Notes: generated by a model not told the origin, from the sequence alone. DNA of 44,390 nt from an uncultured Prevotellaceae bacterium (GCA_900315745.1 ONAG01000023.1:1-44390), one strand, 5' to 3'; counted from the stretch's first letter, positions 27,928 through 37,197 are shown. Program-made: numbers and translations.

Positions 27928-29289
27928 TTATTCTTTCACAATATTCTGAAATTCATCCAATGTCACCTTCTTGACATCGAGTGTCACGATATCTTTAAGG
28001 GCGATATTGAGCTTGCGATCGATGGTACGGTCGATAATGCCGTCAATATTCTGCTTGTTTTTAAGCAAGTCTTTGGCATAATTCTCCAGATACTCGTCGG
28101 GCACGTCGTTCATGCCGTATTGGGCGAACTGAGCCCTTGCCATCTCCTTGGCGGTGCCTTGCACCTCGTCATCATTTATCTTGATGCCAGCAGCATTCAC
28201 GAGCTGTTCCTTGATAAGGTGCCATTTGAGCTCCTTCACGCTTGCAGGATAATTGTCTTCTACAAATTTGTCATCTTTATCCTTGTTGTTGGCTTTCATT
28301 ATCCTCTTCAGCAGTTCGTCTGGGAATGTAAGTTCACCAACCTTCTCCTCTGCATATTTGCGAACGTCAAGGAAGAATCTATAGTCAGTCTCAGCCATCA
28401 ATTGAGGACGCAAGCCTTCTCCTATTTTCTGACGGAAATCCTCTTCACTTGTGACATTGCCCTCACCGAATACGGCATCAAACAGAGCCTGGTTTACATC
28501 AGCCTTGACATATCTTGAGATTTCTGTCACCTGGAAGCTGAAGTCGGAAGTGAGTTCTGCAACCTCTTCCTTTTTCATTTTCAGCAATGCGGCAATTTCC
28601 GTGTCACTGTCTGGATATGCCTTCTTGGGGTTGAAGGTTATGATGTCGCCCAATTTTGCCTTGTCGAAGAGAGCCTTTTGCTCATCCACCTTAATATAAT
28701 ATGGCATAAGAACAGCGTCGGAAACGGTTATGCCACCTTCGAGGGTATTTCCCTCTGCATCAAGCTGGCGCAGGTCACCCTTCAATATGTCACGTTGCGT
28801 CTCGTCATATTCTTCAACCTTCTCCTGGTGGCCGTTGCGAGAGGCAAACATGTCAATTTGTCCGTCGATGAGTTTGTCATCCACTTCAATTTCATAGTAT
28901 TTCACCTTGTCCTTTTTGGAAAGGGCGATGTCGAAGTCGGGTGCCACTGCTATGTCGAATAAGAACTCGAATGGACCTTCTGCTTCCAAATCTTGCGGAG
29001 TCTGATTCTGCGATGGAAGAGGCTCGCCGAGCATCTTTATGTTGTTGTCTTTTACGTATTTGTAAATAGCCTCGCCAATAAGTTTGTTGATTTCATCAAC
29101 TTTTACAGATGTGCCATATTGACGCTTGATGATGCTCATGGGCACATTTCCAGCCCTGAAACCGGGCATGTTGGCTTTCTTACGTAAGTCTTTCAGTTTC
29201 TTCTCTACATTTTCCATGTAATCGCCAGCCTCCACGTTGAGTGTCATTTGGCCATTAACTTTGTCGGGACATTCAAATGAAATGTTCAT
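27928..29289 (-). CDS. tig: Trigger factor
   Basis: This ribosome-bound chaperone meets nascent chains at the exit tunnel. The 453-residue protein has the N-terminal ribosome-binding domain with the signature GFRAGNVPMSIIKRQYG (about 44-60, the GFRxGxxP motif). A middle FKBP-like region (about 150-245) is diverged and may lack isomerase activity, and a helical C-terminal chaperone domain follows. A -7 box lies upstream and clpP follows after 187 bases, the usual tig-clpP-clpX order. Confidence 0.93.
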   Translation of the reverse strand: MNISFECPDKVNGQMTLNVEAGDYMENVEKKLKDLRKKANMPGFRAGNVPMSIIKRQYGTSVKVDEINKLIGEAIYKYVKDNNIKMLGEPLPSQNQTPQDLEAEGPFEFLFDIAVAPDFDIALSKKDKVKYYEIEVDDKLIDGQIDMFASRNGHQEKVEEYDETQRDILKGDLRQLDAEGNTLEGGITVSDAVLMPYYIKVDEQKALFDKAKLGDIITFNPKKAYPDSDTEIAALLKMKKEEVAELTSDFSFQVTEISRYVKADVNQALFDAVFGEGNVTSEEDFRQKIGEGLRPQLMAETDYRFFLDVRKYAEEKVGELTFPDELLKRIMKANNKDKDDKFVEDNYPASVKELKWHLIKEQLVNAAGIKINDDEVQGTAKEMARAQFAQYGMNDVPDEYLENYAKDLLKNKQNIDGIIDRTIDRKLNIALKDIVTLDVKKVTLDEFQNIVKE

Positions 29290-29340
29290 CTTTTGGTCTT
29301 GTTGTTATTGTTCTTATTTGTTAAATTGCGAATTGAAATG

Positions 29341-29348
29341 CAAAATTA
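29341..29348 (-). promoter_or_regulatory. -7 element of tig
   Basis: TAATTTTG on the minus strand lies 51 bases upstream of the tig ATG. A TTG occurs 24 bases further upstream, longer than the usual spacing. Confidence 0.45.
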
Positions 29349-29459
29349 CGCATATTTCACCTAAACACCTAACAAGAAAGGATAAAAATTTGTTTTTTTA
29401 ACCAAAAGCGGCAGGGCGGATAGCTGGTAACAGTCAAATGATTCAAGCTTTGCCTGCTG

Positions 29460-30143
29460 TCAGTCACCTACTTTCAAGTTGTCGGCATTGATGCTCCCCA
29501 CCCCACTCACCTTATGACTGAAAGTCTTGACTTTACCTTGCAAGTTGACGGAGCCAACGCCATCCAAGGAGCAGTCCAAAGCACCTGAAGAAGTGAAATT
29601 GGCAAACAAAGACCCCACTCCTTTCATTTCCATTTTTATATCTTCCGATGTTACGTCATCAAGATTCACCGACCCTGCTCCATTGATATTGACTGACAAC
29701 GTTTGGCTGATGATTCTCTCTGATTTGACTGAGCCTGCTCCCTCCATATTTATAGAAAAGGCATTTGCCTTGACGTCACCTTTGAGATTAACGGATCCTG
29801 CACCAAGCAAGTCGATTGATTGCAAGGATGGCGACACCACGTAGATGTCGCATCTTTCATCCTGAAAGGTGATGTCGCGCTTCTTCTTTACAACCAGGCA
29901 ACCATCATTGTTTTCCAAGGAAATGTTGTTGACGAAGTCTGAATCTCCATCCACCACCACTTTTATGGTATCTCCCATTTCATAAGTCAGACTGCAAGGC
30001 GCCTGGATGCGTATCCTGTTGAAACTGCCGACATCGGCTGTTTCTTTAATTTCAGTCACATTCTCGGACTTGCGTTTCTGATTGCAAGATATGGCAAACA
30101 ATGCGAACGCAAGAATCACAAAAGACAAGTATCTTTTACCCAT
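29460..30143 (-). CDS. GIN-domain (DUF2807) lipoprotein
   Basis: Starting at 30143 the product (227 residues) opens MGKRYLSFVILAFALFAISC, a lipoprotein signal with the lipidated Cys at the end. A longer frame from 30191 overlaps the lptB stop as ATGA, which could couple translation, but it puts 16 charged residues before the signal. The rest is a right-handed beta structure with recurring GAGSVNL, GAGSVKS, GVGSLFA and GVGSVNL turns, the mark of head-GIN-domain proteins. These are abundant in Bacteroidetes and of unknown role, probably attached to the periplasmic or outer surface. It follows lptB and may share its transcript. Confidence 0.85.
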   Translation of the reverse strand: MGKRYLSFVILAFALFAISCNQKRKSENVTEIKETADVGSFNRIRIQAPCSLTYEMGDTIKVVVDGDSDFVNNISLENNDGCLVVKKKRDITFQDERCDIYVVSPSLQSIDLLGAGSVNLKGDVKANAFSINMEGAGSVKSERIISQTLSVNINGAGSVNLDDVTSEDIKMEMKGVGSLFANFTSSGALDCSLDGVGSVNLQGKVKTFSHKVSGVGSINADNLKVGD

Positions 30144-30187
30144 TATCATGAATCTTATTATTTGGCGTTTGTCCAACAACAATTTAA

Positions 30188-31018
30188 TCATTCCATTTCA
30201 AGCATTTCCTCCCTTGCCTTCCGTTCCTCGTCGAGCATTTGGAAGTCTTTTTTGCGCAGCACGAAACTGTTGCTGAGATATTTTTCCCTCACAATCTTGT
30301 TTTCCGCCAACTCTTCTGGCTTGCCTTGGAAGAGTATTCGTCCCTCAAACAGCAGATAAGCCCTATCGGTGATGGTGAGTGTCTCTTGCACGTTGTGGTC
30401 GGTGATAAGAATGCCTATGTTCCTGTATTTCAACTTCCAAACAATATGCTGAATGTCTTCCACGGCAATAGGGTCCACACCAGCAAAAGGCTCGTCGAGC
30501 ATGATGAATTTGGGGTCTATTGCCAAACAACGGGCTATCTCAGTACGGCGCCGCTCACCACCCGAGAGCTGGTCTCCCTTGTTCTTGCGCACCTTTCCCA
30601 ACCTGAACTCTGCAATGAGGCTTTCCAATTTCTCACGCTGTTGCTTACGGTTGAGCTTTGTCATCTCAAGCACCGAGAGGATGTTATCCTCCACGCTCAT
30701 CTTCCTGAACACGCTCGCCTCCTGGGGCAAATAGCCAATACCTGCCCTTGCCCGCTTGTAAACGGGATATTTGGTGATATCCATATTGTTCAGGAAGATA
30801 TGCCCGGCATTGGGCACGATAAGACCAGTGGTCATGTAGAAGGACGTGGTCTTGCCGGCACCATTCGGGCCAAGAAGCCCTACGATCTCACCTTGTCGCA
30901 CATTGATGGACACATCGTTCACCACTGTACGCTTGCCGTAGCGCTTCACCAGCCCCTCGGTGCGCAGCATCATGCCTTCACCATTTTTGGCGAGGTCTTC
31001 TTTTATCTCATCTTGCAT
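30188..31018 (-). CDS. lptB: LPS export ABC transporter ATP-binding protein
   Basis: This ATPase powers extraction of lipopolysaccharide from the inner membrane. It has 276 residues: Walker [10 protein letters not shown]-loop [13 protein letters not shown], signature LSGGERRR, Walker [14 protein letters not shown] and switch His in ITDHNV. The [10 protein letters not shown] and [17 protein letters not shown] stretches are specific for LptB rather than general importers. The N-terminus before [13 protein letters not shown] is longer than in E. coli and a start at that Met is possible. It starts 20 bases after the ompA-like gene, suggesting an operon ompA-lptB-GIN lipoprotein. LptF/G and LptC genes are not in the window. 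Confidence 0.93.
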   Translation of the reverse strand: MQDEIKEDLAKNGEGMMLRTEGLVKRYGKRTVVNDVSINVRQGEIVGLLGPNGAGKTTSFYMTTGLIVPNAGHIFLNNMDITKYPVYKRARAGIGYLPQEASVFRKMSVEDNILSVLEMTKLNRKQQREKLESLIAEFRLGKVRKNKGDQLSGGERRRTEIARCLAIDPKFIMLDEPFAGVDPIAVEDIQHIVWKLKYRNIGILITDHNVQETLTITDRAYLLFEGRILFQGKPEELAENKIVREKYLSNSFVLRKKDFQMLDEERKAREEMLEME

Positions 31019-31038
31019 AATGCATGATTACCTACTGA

Positions 31039-32139
31039 CTACTTCACATAGACAACGGCAAGACGGTTGGAGGTGTTGCCTTGTACACCCTTGCCTGTGG
31101 CTTCATCCACTACCACGCCACGGTCTTTGAGATAGGCGGCTACGGCATCAGCACGAGCTTGTGACAATCTGCGGTTGAGTTCCGGGTCGCCCTCTGGGGA
31201 TGCTGTACCCACTATTTGCACGTGGGAGCCTGCCTTCACGCCATTGAGCACATCCATCGCCTCCTTGGTGAGGAGTGACTTGCCTTGGGCGAAGGTGACA
31301 AACACCAAGTTCTCCACCTTTACCTCGCGTCCTGCAACTTGAACTTCTTTCACCACTTCCTTGACAACCTCCTTCGGTTTCTTTGCCAACTCTCCACGCA
31401 AATCATTGATGATGCCATTCAGACGGTCTATCTCACCATTGTTTCCTGCAAACCTCTCAAACACCTTGAAATTGTGCGTTCCATTGGAATTGCGCAATTT
31501 ATAGGCGATGCCGAGGTTGATCTGGAATAGAGAATTGTTGACATTGTAGCTTGGCTGTTCTTCGTTGAGTGTAAGACGGTATGTGTCTTGAAGAAGCGGC
31601 TGCTTGTTGGAAGACAAGAAAGCCCAAGTGAATGCCGGCTCGATGAAGAATTGCCACTGCTTGTCGCAGCCGAAATTGAACGCCAGGTCGATGGCTGCCT
31701 TGGATGTAATCTTGTCGTCAGGCCTGTAATAGTCGTGGTTGGAACGGAACAGGTGCCCCCATCCAAAGCCATACAAACCTATCACCTCGAAACATCTTGG
31801 CTGACCTGGATAGCCGCCAAAGAGATTTGTGAAATTGACCGTGCCCAAAAGAGAGACATTTGTGGCTCTAACAGCTGTCCCTGTGGAAACAAAGGGCTTG
31901 TTGGAAAAATATGCAGAACCATCAATGGCAAGACCAAAAGAAGGAGTGAACCACCTTCCAATCCTAAAGCCAGCATTGGGATTGAGGTTGTCGCTCCATT
32001 TCACACCCGTGGTCTTGGTGGCGACACCACCATTTATTCCCACATAAATATTGTCTGATGCCTTGCTTTCCTCCACGGTCTGGGCAAACGACATTGTCGT
32101 CATGGCGGCAGCAATCATACATAATACTATCTTTTTCAT
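31039..32139 (-). CDS. OmpA-family outer-membrane protein
   Basis: The ATG at 32139 gives MKKIVLCMIAAAMTTMSFAQ, a proper signal peptide; an ATG at 32148 adds MKD. The 366-residue protein has a beta-barrel region (about 30-230), a short coiled linker (IDRLNGIINDLRGELAKKP, then VVKEVVKEVQV), and a C-terminal OmpA domain (about 265-366) with VQIVGTASPEGDPELNRRLSQARADAV and SNRLAVVYVK. It probably binds peptidoglycan. Layout and barrel motifs (GRWFTPSFGLA against GKWFTPGLGLR) make it a paralogue of the 14167-15333 product. Confidence 0.9.
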   Translation of the reverse strand: MKKIVLCMIAAAMTTMSFAQTVEESKASDNIYVGINGGVATKTTGVKWSDNLNPNAGFRIGRWFTPSFGLAIDGSAYFSNKPFVSTGTAVRATNVSLLGTVNFTNLFGGYPGQPRCFEVIGLYGFGWGHLFRSNHDYYRPDDKITSKAAIDLAFNFGCDKQWQFFIEPAFTWAFLSSNKQPLLQDTYRLTLNEEQPSYNVNNSLFQINLGIAYKLRNSNGTHNFKVFERFAGNNGEIDRLNGIINDLRGELAKKPKEVVKEVVKEVQVAGREVKVENLVFVTFAQGKSLLTKEAMDVLNGVKAGSHVQIVGTASPEGDPELNRRLSQARADAVAAYLKDRGVVVDEATGKGVQGNTSNRLAVVYVK

Positions 32140-32182
32140 GTCTTTCATTTTTACTTGTTGTTAATACGACAGCAAAATAAAG

Positions 32183-32213
32183 CAAAAATATCGACAAATC
32201 CAAACATCAGCAA
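32183..32213 (-). promoter_or_regulatory. Promoter of ompA-like/lptB unit
   Basis: TATTTTTG (32183-32190, minus) is the -7 element and TTG (32211-32213) lies 20 bases upstream. The leader before the ATG at 32139 would be about 40 bases. Confidence 0.65.
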
Positions 32214-32297
32214 GAATTTTTACCCGTCGTCTTGAGGTAATCAAACAATTTTTCTCATTTTTCCACTTCTTCAATCACGATTTGCGAAAAATATGCT

Positions 32298-32305
32298 TAC
32301 TTTTG
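32298..32305 (+). promoter_or_regulatory. -7 element of the cob operon
   Basis: TACTTTTG fits TAnnTTTG and lies 42 bases before the cobU ATG at 32347. No -33 TTG is at the right distance. A leader of only about 35-40 bases leaves no room for a cobalamin riboswitch. Confidence 0.45.
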
Positions 32306-32346
32306 GCATTCAATTCGTGACATGTCTCAAACGATTATTCAATTAC

Positions 32347-32880
32347 ATGAGCAACATCATAATGATAACCGGAGGCCAGCGTTCTGGCAAGAGCGAGTAT
32401 GCTGAACAACTGGCATTGCACTTGAGCAGCGAACCTGTCTATTTGGCTACAGCACATGTTTGGGACGAGGAATTCAGACAGCGTGTTGAGAGACACAAGG
32501 CACGACGTGGCACATGCTGGACCAACATAGAGGAAGAATTGCAACTCAGCAAGCATGACCTGGACCATCGCGTTGTGTTAGTGGACTGCATCACACTATG
32601 GTGCACAAATTTCCTATATCAAGAACGCAGCAACGACAACCTGCCGGACGTAAACTTGGTTCTGGAAAAAATGAAACGGGAATTTGACCTGCTGACGAAA
32701 AAAGATGCCACATTCATTTTTGTGACAAACGAGATAGGAAGCGGTGGTGTCAGCACCAATGCCCTGCAACGACGATTCACCGACCTGCAAGGGTGGATGA
32801 ACCAATACGTGGCATCGAAAGCTTCCACAGTGATTCTCATGGTAAGCGGAATACCTGTAACCATCAAAGGAAAGAAATGA
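32347..32880 (+). CDS. cobU: Adenosylcobinamide kinase / adenosylcobinamide-phosphate guanylyltransferase
   Basis: This bifunctional enzyme phosphorylates adenosylcobinamide and adds GMP, giving AdoCbi-GDP. The start at 32347 gives MSNIIMITGGQRSGKS, with the P-loop GGQRSGKS right at the N-terminus as in the family; an upstream frame adds 18 unlikely residues. The 177-residue product also has ERHKARRG (the guanylylated-His region) and FVTNEIGSGGVS. It is the first gene of cobU-cobT-cobS-cobC and its stop overlaps the cobT start as ATGA. Confidence 0.95.
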   Translation: MSNIIMITGGQRSGKSEYAEQLALHLSSEPVYLATAHVWDEEFRQRVERHKARRGTCWTNIEEELQLSKHDLDHRVVLVDCITLWCTNFLYQERSNDNLPDVNLVLEKMKREFDLLTKKDATFIFVTNEIGSGGVSTNALQRRFTDLQGWMNQYVASKASTVILMVSGIPVTIKGKK

Positions 32881-33923
32881 AAACCTTCAAAATACAACAA
32901 CCCGACAAAGGCATCTGGGAAGCCATAACACAAAAGATAGACAACCTGAACAAGCCCAAGGGCTCTTTAGGACGGCTGGAGGAATTGGCGGCACAGATTT
33001 GTCTCATCCAACAGACTCTCACTCCCACGCTCTCACATCCATGCCACCTGCTTTTCGGTGGCGACCATGGCATAGAGAGAGAAGGTGTCAGCGTGTCGCC
33101 AAGGGAAGTGACTTGGCAACAGATGCTGAACTTCACAAAGGGTGGCGGTGGCGTGAACATGTTTTGCAGACAACATGGCTTCGACCTGAAAATCATTGAC
33201 ATAGGTGTCGATCATGACTTGAGCAACATAGAAGGCATCATACACCGAAAGGTGGCATGGGGAACAGAAAACTTCGTCCATGGACCAGCCATGTCTCATG
33301 CCCAAATGGAAAAGGCAATCGACATAGGAGCCGAAATGGTGGATGCCTGCCACGACCATGGCTGCAACATAATATGCATCGGGGAGATGGGTATTGCAAA
33401 CACGTCTCCATCGAGCATCTGGATGAGCATCTTCGGGCAACAGCCACTCGACGAGTGCATCGGAGCTGGGGCAGGACTTGACAACGAAGGCATACGCCAC
33501 AAGCACAAGGTGCTGACACAAGCGGTGGCTCTTTATATGAAAAACAGACTGAACGACAGCGCAGAGGAAGCCATCCGCTACTTTGGAGGATTCGAGATGG
33601 TGGGTGCCATAGGTGCCATGCTGCGTGCTGCTGAGAGACGAATGGTGGTGCTCGTTGACGGATTCATCATGACCGCTTGCATGCTTGCTGCCTCACATCT
33701 CTACCAAGACGTGCTGCATTATGCCGTTTTCGGACATTGTGGCGACGAATACGCACATGCCCGCATGTTGTCGCTCATGAATGCACGACCTTTGCTCAAT
33801 CTCGGCATGCGCCTCGGAGAAGGCACCGGCGCACTGTGCGCATACCCCATAGTGGAAAGTGCGACAAGGATGATAAATGAAATGAACAACTTCGACAATG
33901 CAAAAATCACTAAGTATTTCTAA
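32877..33923 (+). CDS. cobT: Nicotinate-nucleotide--dimethylbenzimidazole phosphoribosyltransferase
   Basis: This enzyme makes alpha-ribazole phosphate from a lower-ligand base and nicotinate mononucleotide. The ATG at 32877 overlaps the cobU stop (ATGA), giving 348 residues. Family motifs are KPKGSLGRLEELA, FGGDHGIEREGVS, IGEMGIANTS and LGEGTGA with the catalytic E315. It overlaps cobS by 26 bases. The base used in vivo cannot be told from this sequence, and no bza or bluB gene is in the window. Confidence 0.96.
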   Translation: MKTFKIQQPDKGIWEAITQKIDNLNKPKGSLGRLEELAAQICLIQQTLTPTLSHPCHLLFGGDHGIEREGVSVSPREVTWQQMLNFTKGGGGVNMFCRQHGFDLKIIDIGVDHDLSNIEGIIHRKVAWGTENFVHGPAMSHAQMEKAIDIGAEMVDACHDHGCNIICIGEMGIANTSPSSIWMSIFGQQPLDECIGAGAGLDNEGIRHKHKVLTQAVALYMKNRLNDSAEEAIRYFGGFEMVGAIGAMLRAAERRMVVLVDGFIMTACMLAASHLYQDVLHYAVFGHCGDEYAHARMLSLMNARPLLNLGMRLGEGTGALCAYPIVESATRMINEMNNFDNAKITKYF

Positions 33924-34695
33924 AAGCGCGAAATCTGCTTGGGCGGCTTTCATCTACTTCACACGACTGCCTTTCTGGAAAATCTACTCCCCGCCAAAGG
34001 CAAGCTATCGTGGAGTGGTGGAATTCTGGCCTCTCGTCGGCTGGCTTACTGGATCCATCATGGCTGCAACTCTTTATTTGGGGTCTTGGGTGATGCCACA
34101 CGCTTTGGCTGTGCTGGCTGCCATCGTGGTGAGAGTATTGCTGACAGGGGCTTTCCATGAAGACGGACTTGCCGACTTCTGCGATGGTTTTGGCGGTGGC
34201 GGCAAAGACCGACAACGAGTGCTCGACATCATGAAAGACTCACGCATAGGCACTTATGGAGTGATTGGCCTAATCCTCTATTTTTCAATGCTTTTCCTCT
34301 GTCTCTTGCACCTACCAGTCAAGACTGCCGCTCTCGCCATCATCGCAGCGGACCCATTCTCGAAAATGCTGGCAGGACAAATAGTCCAGATGATGCCTTA
34401 CGCAAGGAACGAACAGGAGGCGAAATCTCGCGTGACATATCGCAAGGTGAGCGTGGCTGGCGGCATTTCTCTTGCTTTCCAAGGGTTGTTGCCCTCGCTG
34501 CCACTTTTCCTCCTCGGGGATGTTGCCTTGAGGTGGGAACTGGTGGTGTTCGTGCCTTGTCTTGTCATGTACTTCCTCTATCTGAAGATATGGAACACCT
34601 TGCGTGGATACACCGGCGATTGTTGCGGAGCATTGTTCCTTCTCGTGGAACTAAGCGCATATCTTATGATATGCATCACTGCAGAACAGGTGTGA
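33898..34695 (+). CDS. cobS: Adenosylcobinamide-GDP ribazoletransferase (cobalamin synthase)
   Basis: This integral membrane enzyme joins AdoCbi-GDP with alpha-ribazole (phosphate) to complete the nucleotide loop. The 265-residue product has several hydrophobic segments and the conserved acidic motif LLTGAFHEDGLADFCDGFGGG (Mg binding), followed by DSRIGTYG. IYFTRLP near the N-terminus is typical. The start overlaps the end of cobT by 26 bases, so translation is tightly linked. Confidence 0.95.
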   Translation: MQKSLSISKSAKSAWAAFIYFTRLPFWKIYSPPKASYRGVVEFWPLVGWLTGSIMAATLYLGSWVMPHALAVLAAIVVRVLLTGAFHEDGLADFCDGFGGGGKDRQRVLDIMKDSRIGTYGVIGLILYFSMLFLCLLHLPVKTAALAIIAADPFSKMLAGQIVQMMPYARNEQEAKSRVTYRKVSVAGGISLAFQGLLPSLPLFLLGDVALRWELVVFVPCLVMYFLYLKIWNTLRGYTGDCCGALFLLVELSAYLMICITAEQV

Positions 34696-34719
34696 TGCCT
34701 TATGAATTCGATTGACAAC

Positions 34720-35259
34720 ATGATAGAAATCACATTCATCCGACACACGCGAGTGGCGGTGCCGCCAGGCACTTGCTATGGCTGGACAGACGTGCCGTTG
34801 GCTGGCACGTTCGAGGAGGAAGCATCCGAGGTGAAGCGACAATTGCAAGACATGCGCTTTGACTGCACTTACACCTCGCCACTGACTCGCGCAAGACGGC
34901 TTGCCGACTATTGCGGATACAGAAATGCCATTGTCGATGACCGCCTAAAAGAAATGAACATGGGTGAATGGGAGATGCAACGCTACGACGAGATACGCGA
35001 TGAAGCATTGCAGAAGTGGTATGACGACTACATGCACCTGCCTGCCACAGGGGGTGAAAGTTTCCCCATGCTCCGCAAGCGGGTGGCTGAATTCATCGAT
35101 GAACTGCGCATGAAACCACACCACCATGTGGGGGTGTTCACTCATGCCGGTGTAATTGTAAGTGCCGGACTGTACAGCGGACTATTTGAAGAAGCCAATG
35201 CTTTCAGCCACCAACCTGGATATGGAGGCGTGTTGAGAATCTTGCTTTCTCAAAAATAA
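34720..35259 (+). CDS. cobC: Alpha-ribazole phosphatase, histidine phosphatase family
   Basis: It removes phosphate from alpha-ribazole-5'-phosphate or adenosylcobalamin-5'-phosphate. The start at 34720 gives MIEITFIRHTRV; an ATG at 34702 would add MNSIDN. The catalytic His is in RHT, where most of the superfamily has RHG; Bacteroidetes CobC proteins commonly show RHT. CYGWTDVPL, SPLTRARRLADY and the second His in VFTHAGV complete the fold over 179 residues. It ends the cob operon and its stop codon touches the stop codon of the opposite gene. Confidence 0.9.
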   Translation: MIEITFIRHTRVAVPPGTCYGWTDVPLAGTFEEEASEVKRQLQDMRFDCTYTSPLTRARRLADYCGYRNAIVDDRLKEMNMGEWEMQRYDEIRDEALQKWYDDYMHLPATGGESFPMLRKRVAEFIDELRMKPHHHVGVFTHAGVIVSAGLYSGLFEEANAFSHQPGYGGVLRILLSQK

Positions 35260-35658
35260 TCATCTCATCAGCCATACGCCATCGCGCTCCACCATAGGCA
35301 CAACGACTTGCTCTGAAGTGCTGTCGGCAAAAGAGAACACCAGAAAAGCATTGGCAGTATGGGCGTCAACATCGACCTCAGCATCCGACACATCGATGCG
35401 AACCAACCCATCGTGCAAGATTTCCTGACGCTTGACAAACAATTTGGCATTATCCACAAGTTGTTTGTCGTATGCTTCTCCTGCTGGAACATGGTGGTCG
35501 ATGCCGCCAACGAAATCCTCAAACTTGCCTTGCAACAAATATTCATAATACAATTTCGCCGTGGTGGCGACGACCTTCTCCGTTTCCACGGGTGTTTCCC
35601 CGCAACTGGAAAAAGCCATTGCCACCACGGCACACAAGAAATAGCACAAATTTCTCAT
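35260..35658 (-). CDS. Small predicted lipoprotein
   Basis: From 35658 the product has 132 residues and opens MRNLCYFLCAVVAMAFSSC, a lipoprotein signal ending in the lipidated Cys. The mature part (KVVATTAKLYYEYLLQGKFEDF..., then VFSFADSTSEQVVVPMVERDGVWLMR) suggests a small alpha/beta domain of the NTF2-like or DUF4878-like kind. This is a guess from pattern only. It begins 5 bases after der and is very likely co-transcribed with it. It ends exactly where cobC ends on the other strand. Confidence 0.75.
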   Translation of the reverse strand: MRNLCYFLCAVVAMAFSSCGETPVETEKVVATTAKLYYEYLLQGKFEDFVGGIDHHVPAGEAYDKQLVDNAKLFVKRQEILHDGLVRIDVSDAEVDVDAHTANAFLVFSFADSTSEQVVVPMVERDGVWLMR

Positions 35659-35663
35659 GGACA

Positions 35664-36977
35664 CTATTTCTGTCGTATGAACACATTGATAGGACAGCCC
35701 GTCATCTGCCAATTCTCCCTTATTTTGTTTTCAAGGAACCGCTTGTAAGGCTCCTTCACATACTGTGGAAGGTTGGCATAGAACACAAATGTTGGGATTT
35801 GCGTATTGGGTGCCTGCATGCAATACTTTATCTTGATGTATTTTCCCTTGACCGATGGTGGTGGGAAAGCCTCGATTAACGGGAGCATCACCTCGTTGAG
35901 CTTTGAGGTGCCCACCTTGGCGGTGCGGTTGAGATACACTTGCTTGGCTGTCTCGAGAACCTTGAAAATACGCTGCTTGGTAAGAGCTGAAGCGAAAATT
36001 ATGGGGAAGTCGGTGAATGGCGCCATGCGGTTGCGTATGGCATTTTCGAAAGTCTTGATTACCACATTGTCCTTGTTCTCCACAAGGTCCCATTTGTTGA
36101 CAACCACCACTAACGACTTGTTGTTCTTCTGTATCAGCTGGAAGATGTTCATGTCCTGCGCCTCTATGCCTCTGGTGGCATCAATCATGAGAATGCAAAC
36201 GTCGGAATTCTCTATGGCACGGATGCTCCTCATGACAGAATAGAATTCCAAATCTTCTGTAACCTTGTTCTTGCGGCGTATGCCAGCAGTGTCAACAAGA
36301 TAGAAATCGAAACCAAACTTGTCGTATCGCGTGTAGATGCTGTCGCGAGTAGTGCCAGCGATTTCTGTCACTATATGCCTGTCTTCTCCAATAAAGGCAT
36401 TTATCAGACTGCTCTTTCCTGCATTGGGTCTTCCAACTACAGCAAAACGGGGTATGCCTTCCTCCAACATTTCACCTCCAATGTCACCAAGGCGCTCCAC
36501 AACAAGGTCGAGCAAGTCGCCTGTTCCACTGCCTGTGGCTGAACTGATGCATACGGGGTCGCCCAGTCCCAACTTGTAGAATTCTGCAGCCTCATAGTAT
36601 TGGTCGAAATTGTCAGCCTTGTTTGCTACAAGTATGACAGGCAGTTTCGACCTCCTCAAGATTACTGCCACATCCTCGTCCCAGTCTGTCAGCCCGTTAG
36701 TTATGTCAACGAGGAAGAGCAACAAGTCAGCTTCCTCTGTGGCAATGAGGACTTGCTTGCGTATTTCCTCTTCGAAGATGTCGTCGGAATTGACTACCCA
36801 TCCTCCCGTATCGACCACGGAGAATTCCCTGCCATTCCATTCGCACTTGCCGTATTGGCGGTCACGAGTGGTGCCCGCCTCCTCGCTGACGATGGCACGC
36901 CTCGTCTTGGTAAGCCTGTTGAAAAGTGTGGACTTGCCCACATTGGGACGTCCCACTATTGCTACTAAATTTCCCAT
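35664..36977 (-). CDS. der: Ribosome biogenesis GTPase Der
   Basis: This double GTPase acts in 50S subunit assembly. The 437-residue protein has two Ras-like domains with GRPNVGKS (9-16) and GRPNAGKS (about 183-190), each followed by DTGG or DTAG, NKAD or NKWD and SA motifs. A KH-like domain ends it (about 350-437). It lies downstream of era, separated by a 189-bp palindromic element, and is followed by a small lipoprotein gene. Confidence 0.97.
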   Translation of the reverse strand: MGNLVAIVGRPNVGKSTLFNRLTKTRRAIVSEEAGTTRDRQYGKCEWNGREFSVVDTGGWVVNSDDIFEEEIRKQVLIATEEADLLLFLVDITNGLTDWDEDVAVILRRSKLPVILVANKADNFDQYYEAAEFYKLGLGDPVCISSATGSGTGDLLDLVVERLGDIGGEMLEEGIPRFAVVGRPNAGKSSLINAFIGEDRHIVTEIAGTTRDSIYTRYDKFGFDFYLVDTAGIRRKNKVTEDLEFYSVMRSIRAIENSDVCILMIDATRGIEAQDMNIFQLIQKNNKSLVVVVNKWDLVENKDNVVIKTFENAIRNRMAPFTDFPIIFASALTKQRIFKVLETAKQVYLNRTAKVGTSKLNEVMLPLIEAFPPPSVKGKYIKIKYCMQAPNTQIPTFVFYANLPQYVKEPYKRFLENKIRENWQMTGCPINVFIRQK

Positions 36978-37008
36978 ATCTTATAGAGGTATGTTCTTTT
37001 TCTTTTTG

Positions 37009-37197
37009 ATAAGTAGGTGATCAAAATTAGATGATAGTATTTTATGATTTATTTGGATGCAGATTTTTCTCTCAGACGAAGGAGCATAGCGGGCTATGCA
37101 ACTGAGGATGAGTGAAAAAGATGCGCCAAAGAAACATAAAAGACTATACAACACCTACATGAATGATAGTTACAGATAATTTTGATTACCTACTTAT
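37009..37197. mobile_element. MITE-like palindromic element between der and era
   Basis: The 189-bp stretch has terminal inverted repeats 37009-37029 and 37177-37197 that match at 20 of 21 positions. Inside is a second dyad centred at 37091/37092: GCATAGC-GG-GCTATGC (37084-37099), extended with mismatches to about 37057-37126 (GCAGATTTTTC against GAAAAAGATGCGC). It encodes no protein. It abuts the era stop codon and ends 32 bases before the der start. Both terminal repeats contain TAATTTTG pointing outward. It may be a miniature transposable element or a structured non-coding repeat. Confidence 0.55.

Noticed and set aside
32214-32346. Possible cobalamin riboswitch before cobU
   Set aside because: I see no B12-box-like sequence and the -7 element leaves a leader of under 40 bases.
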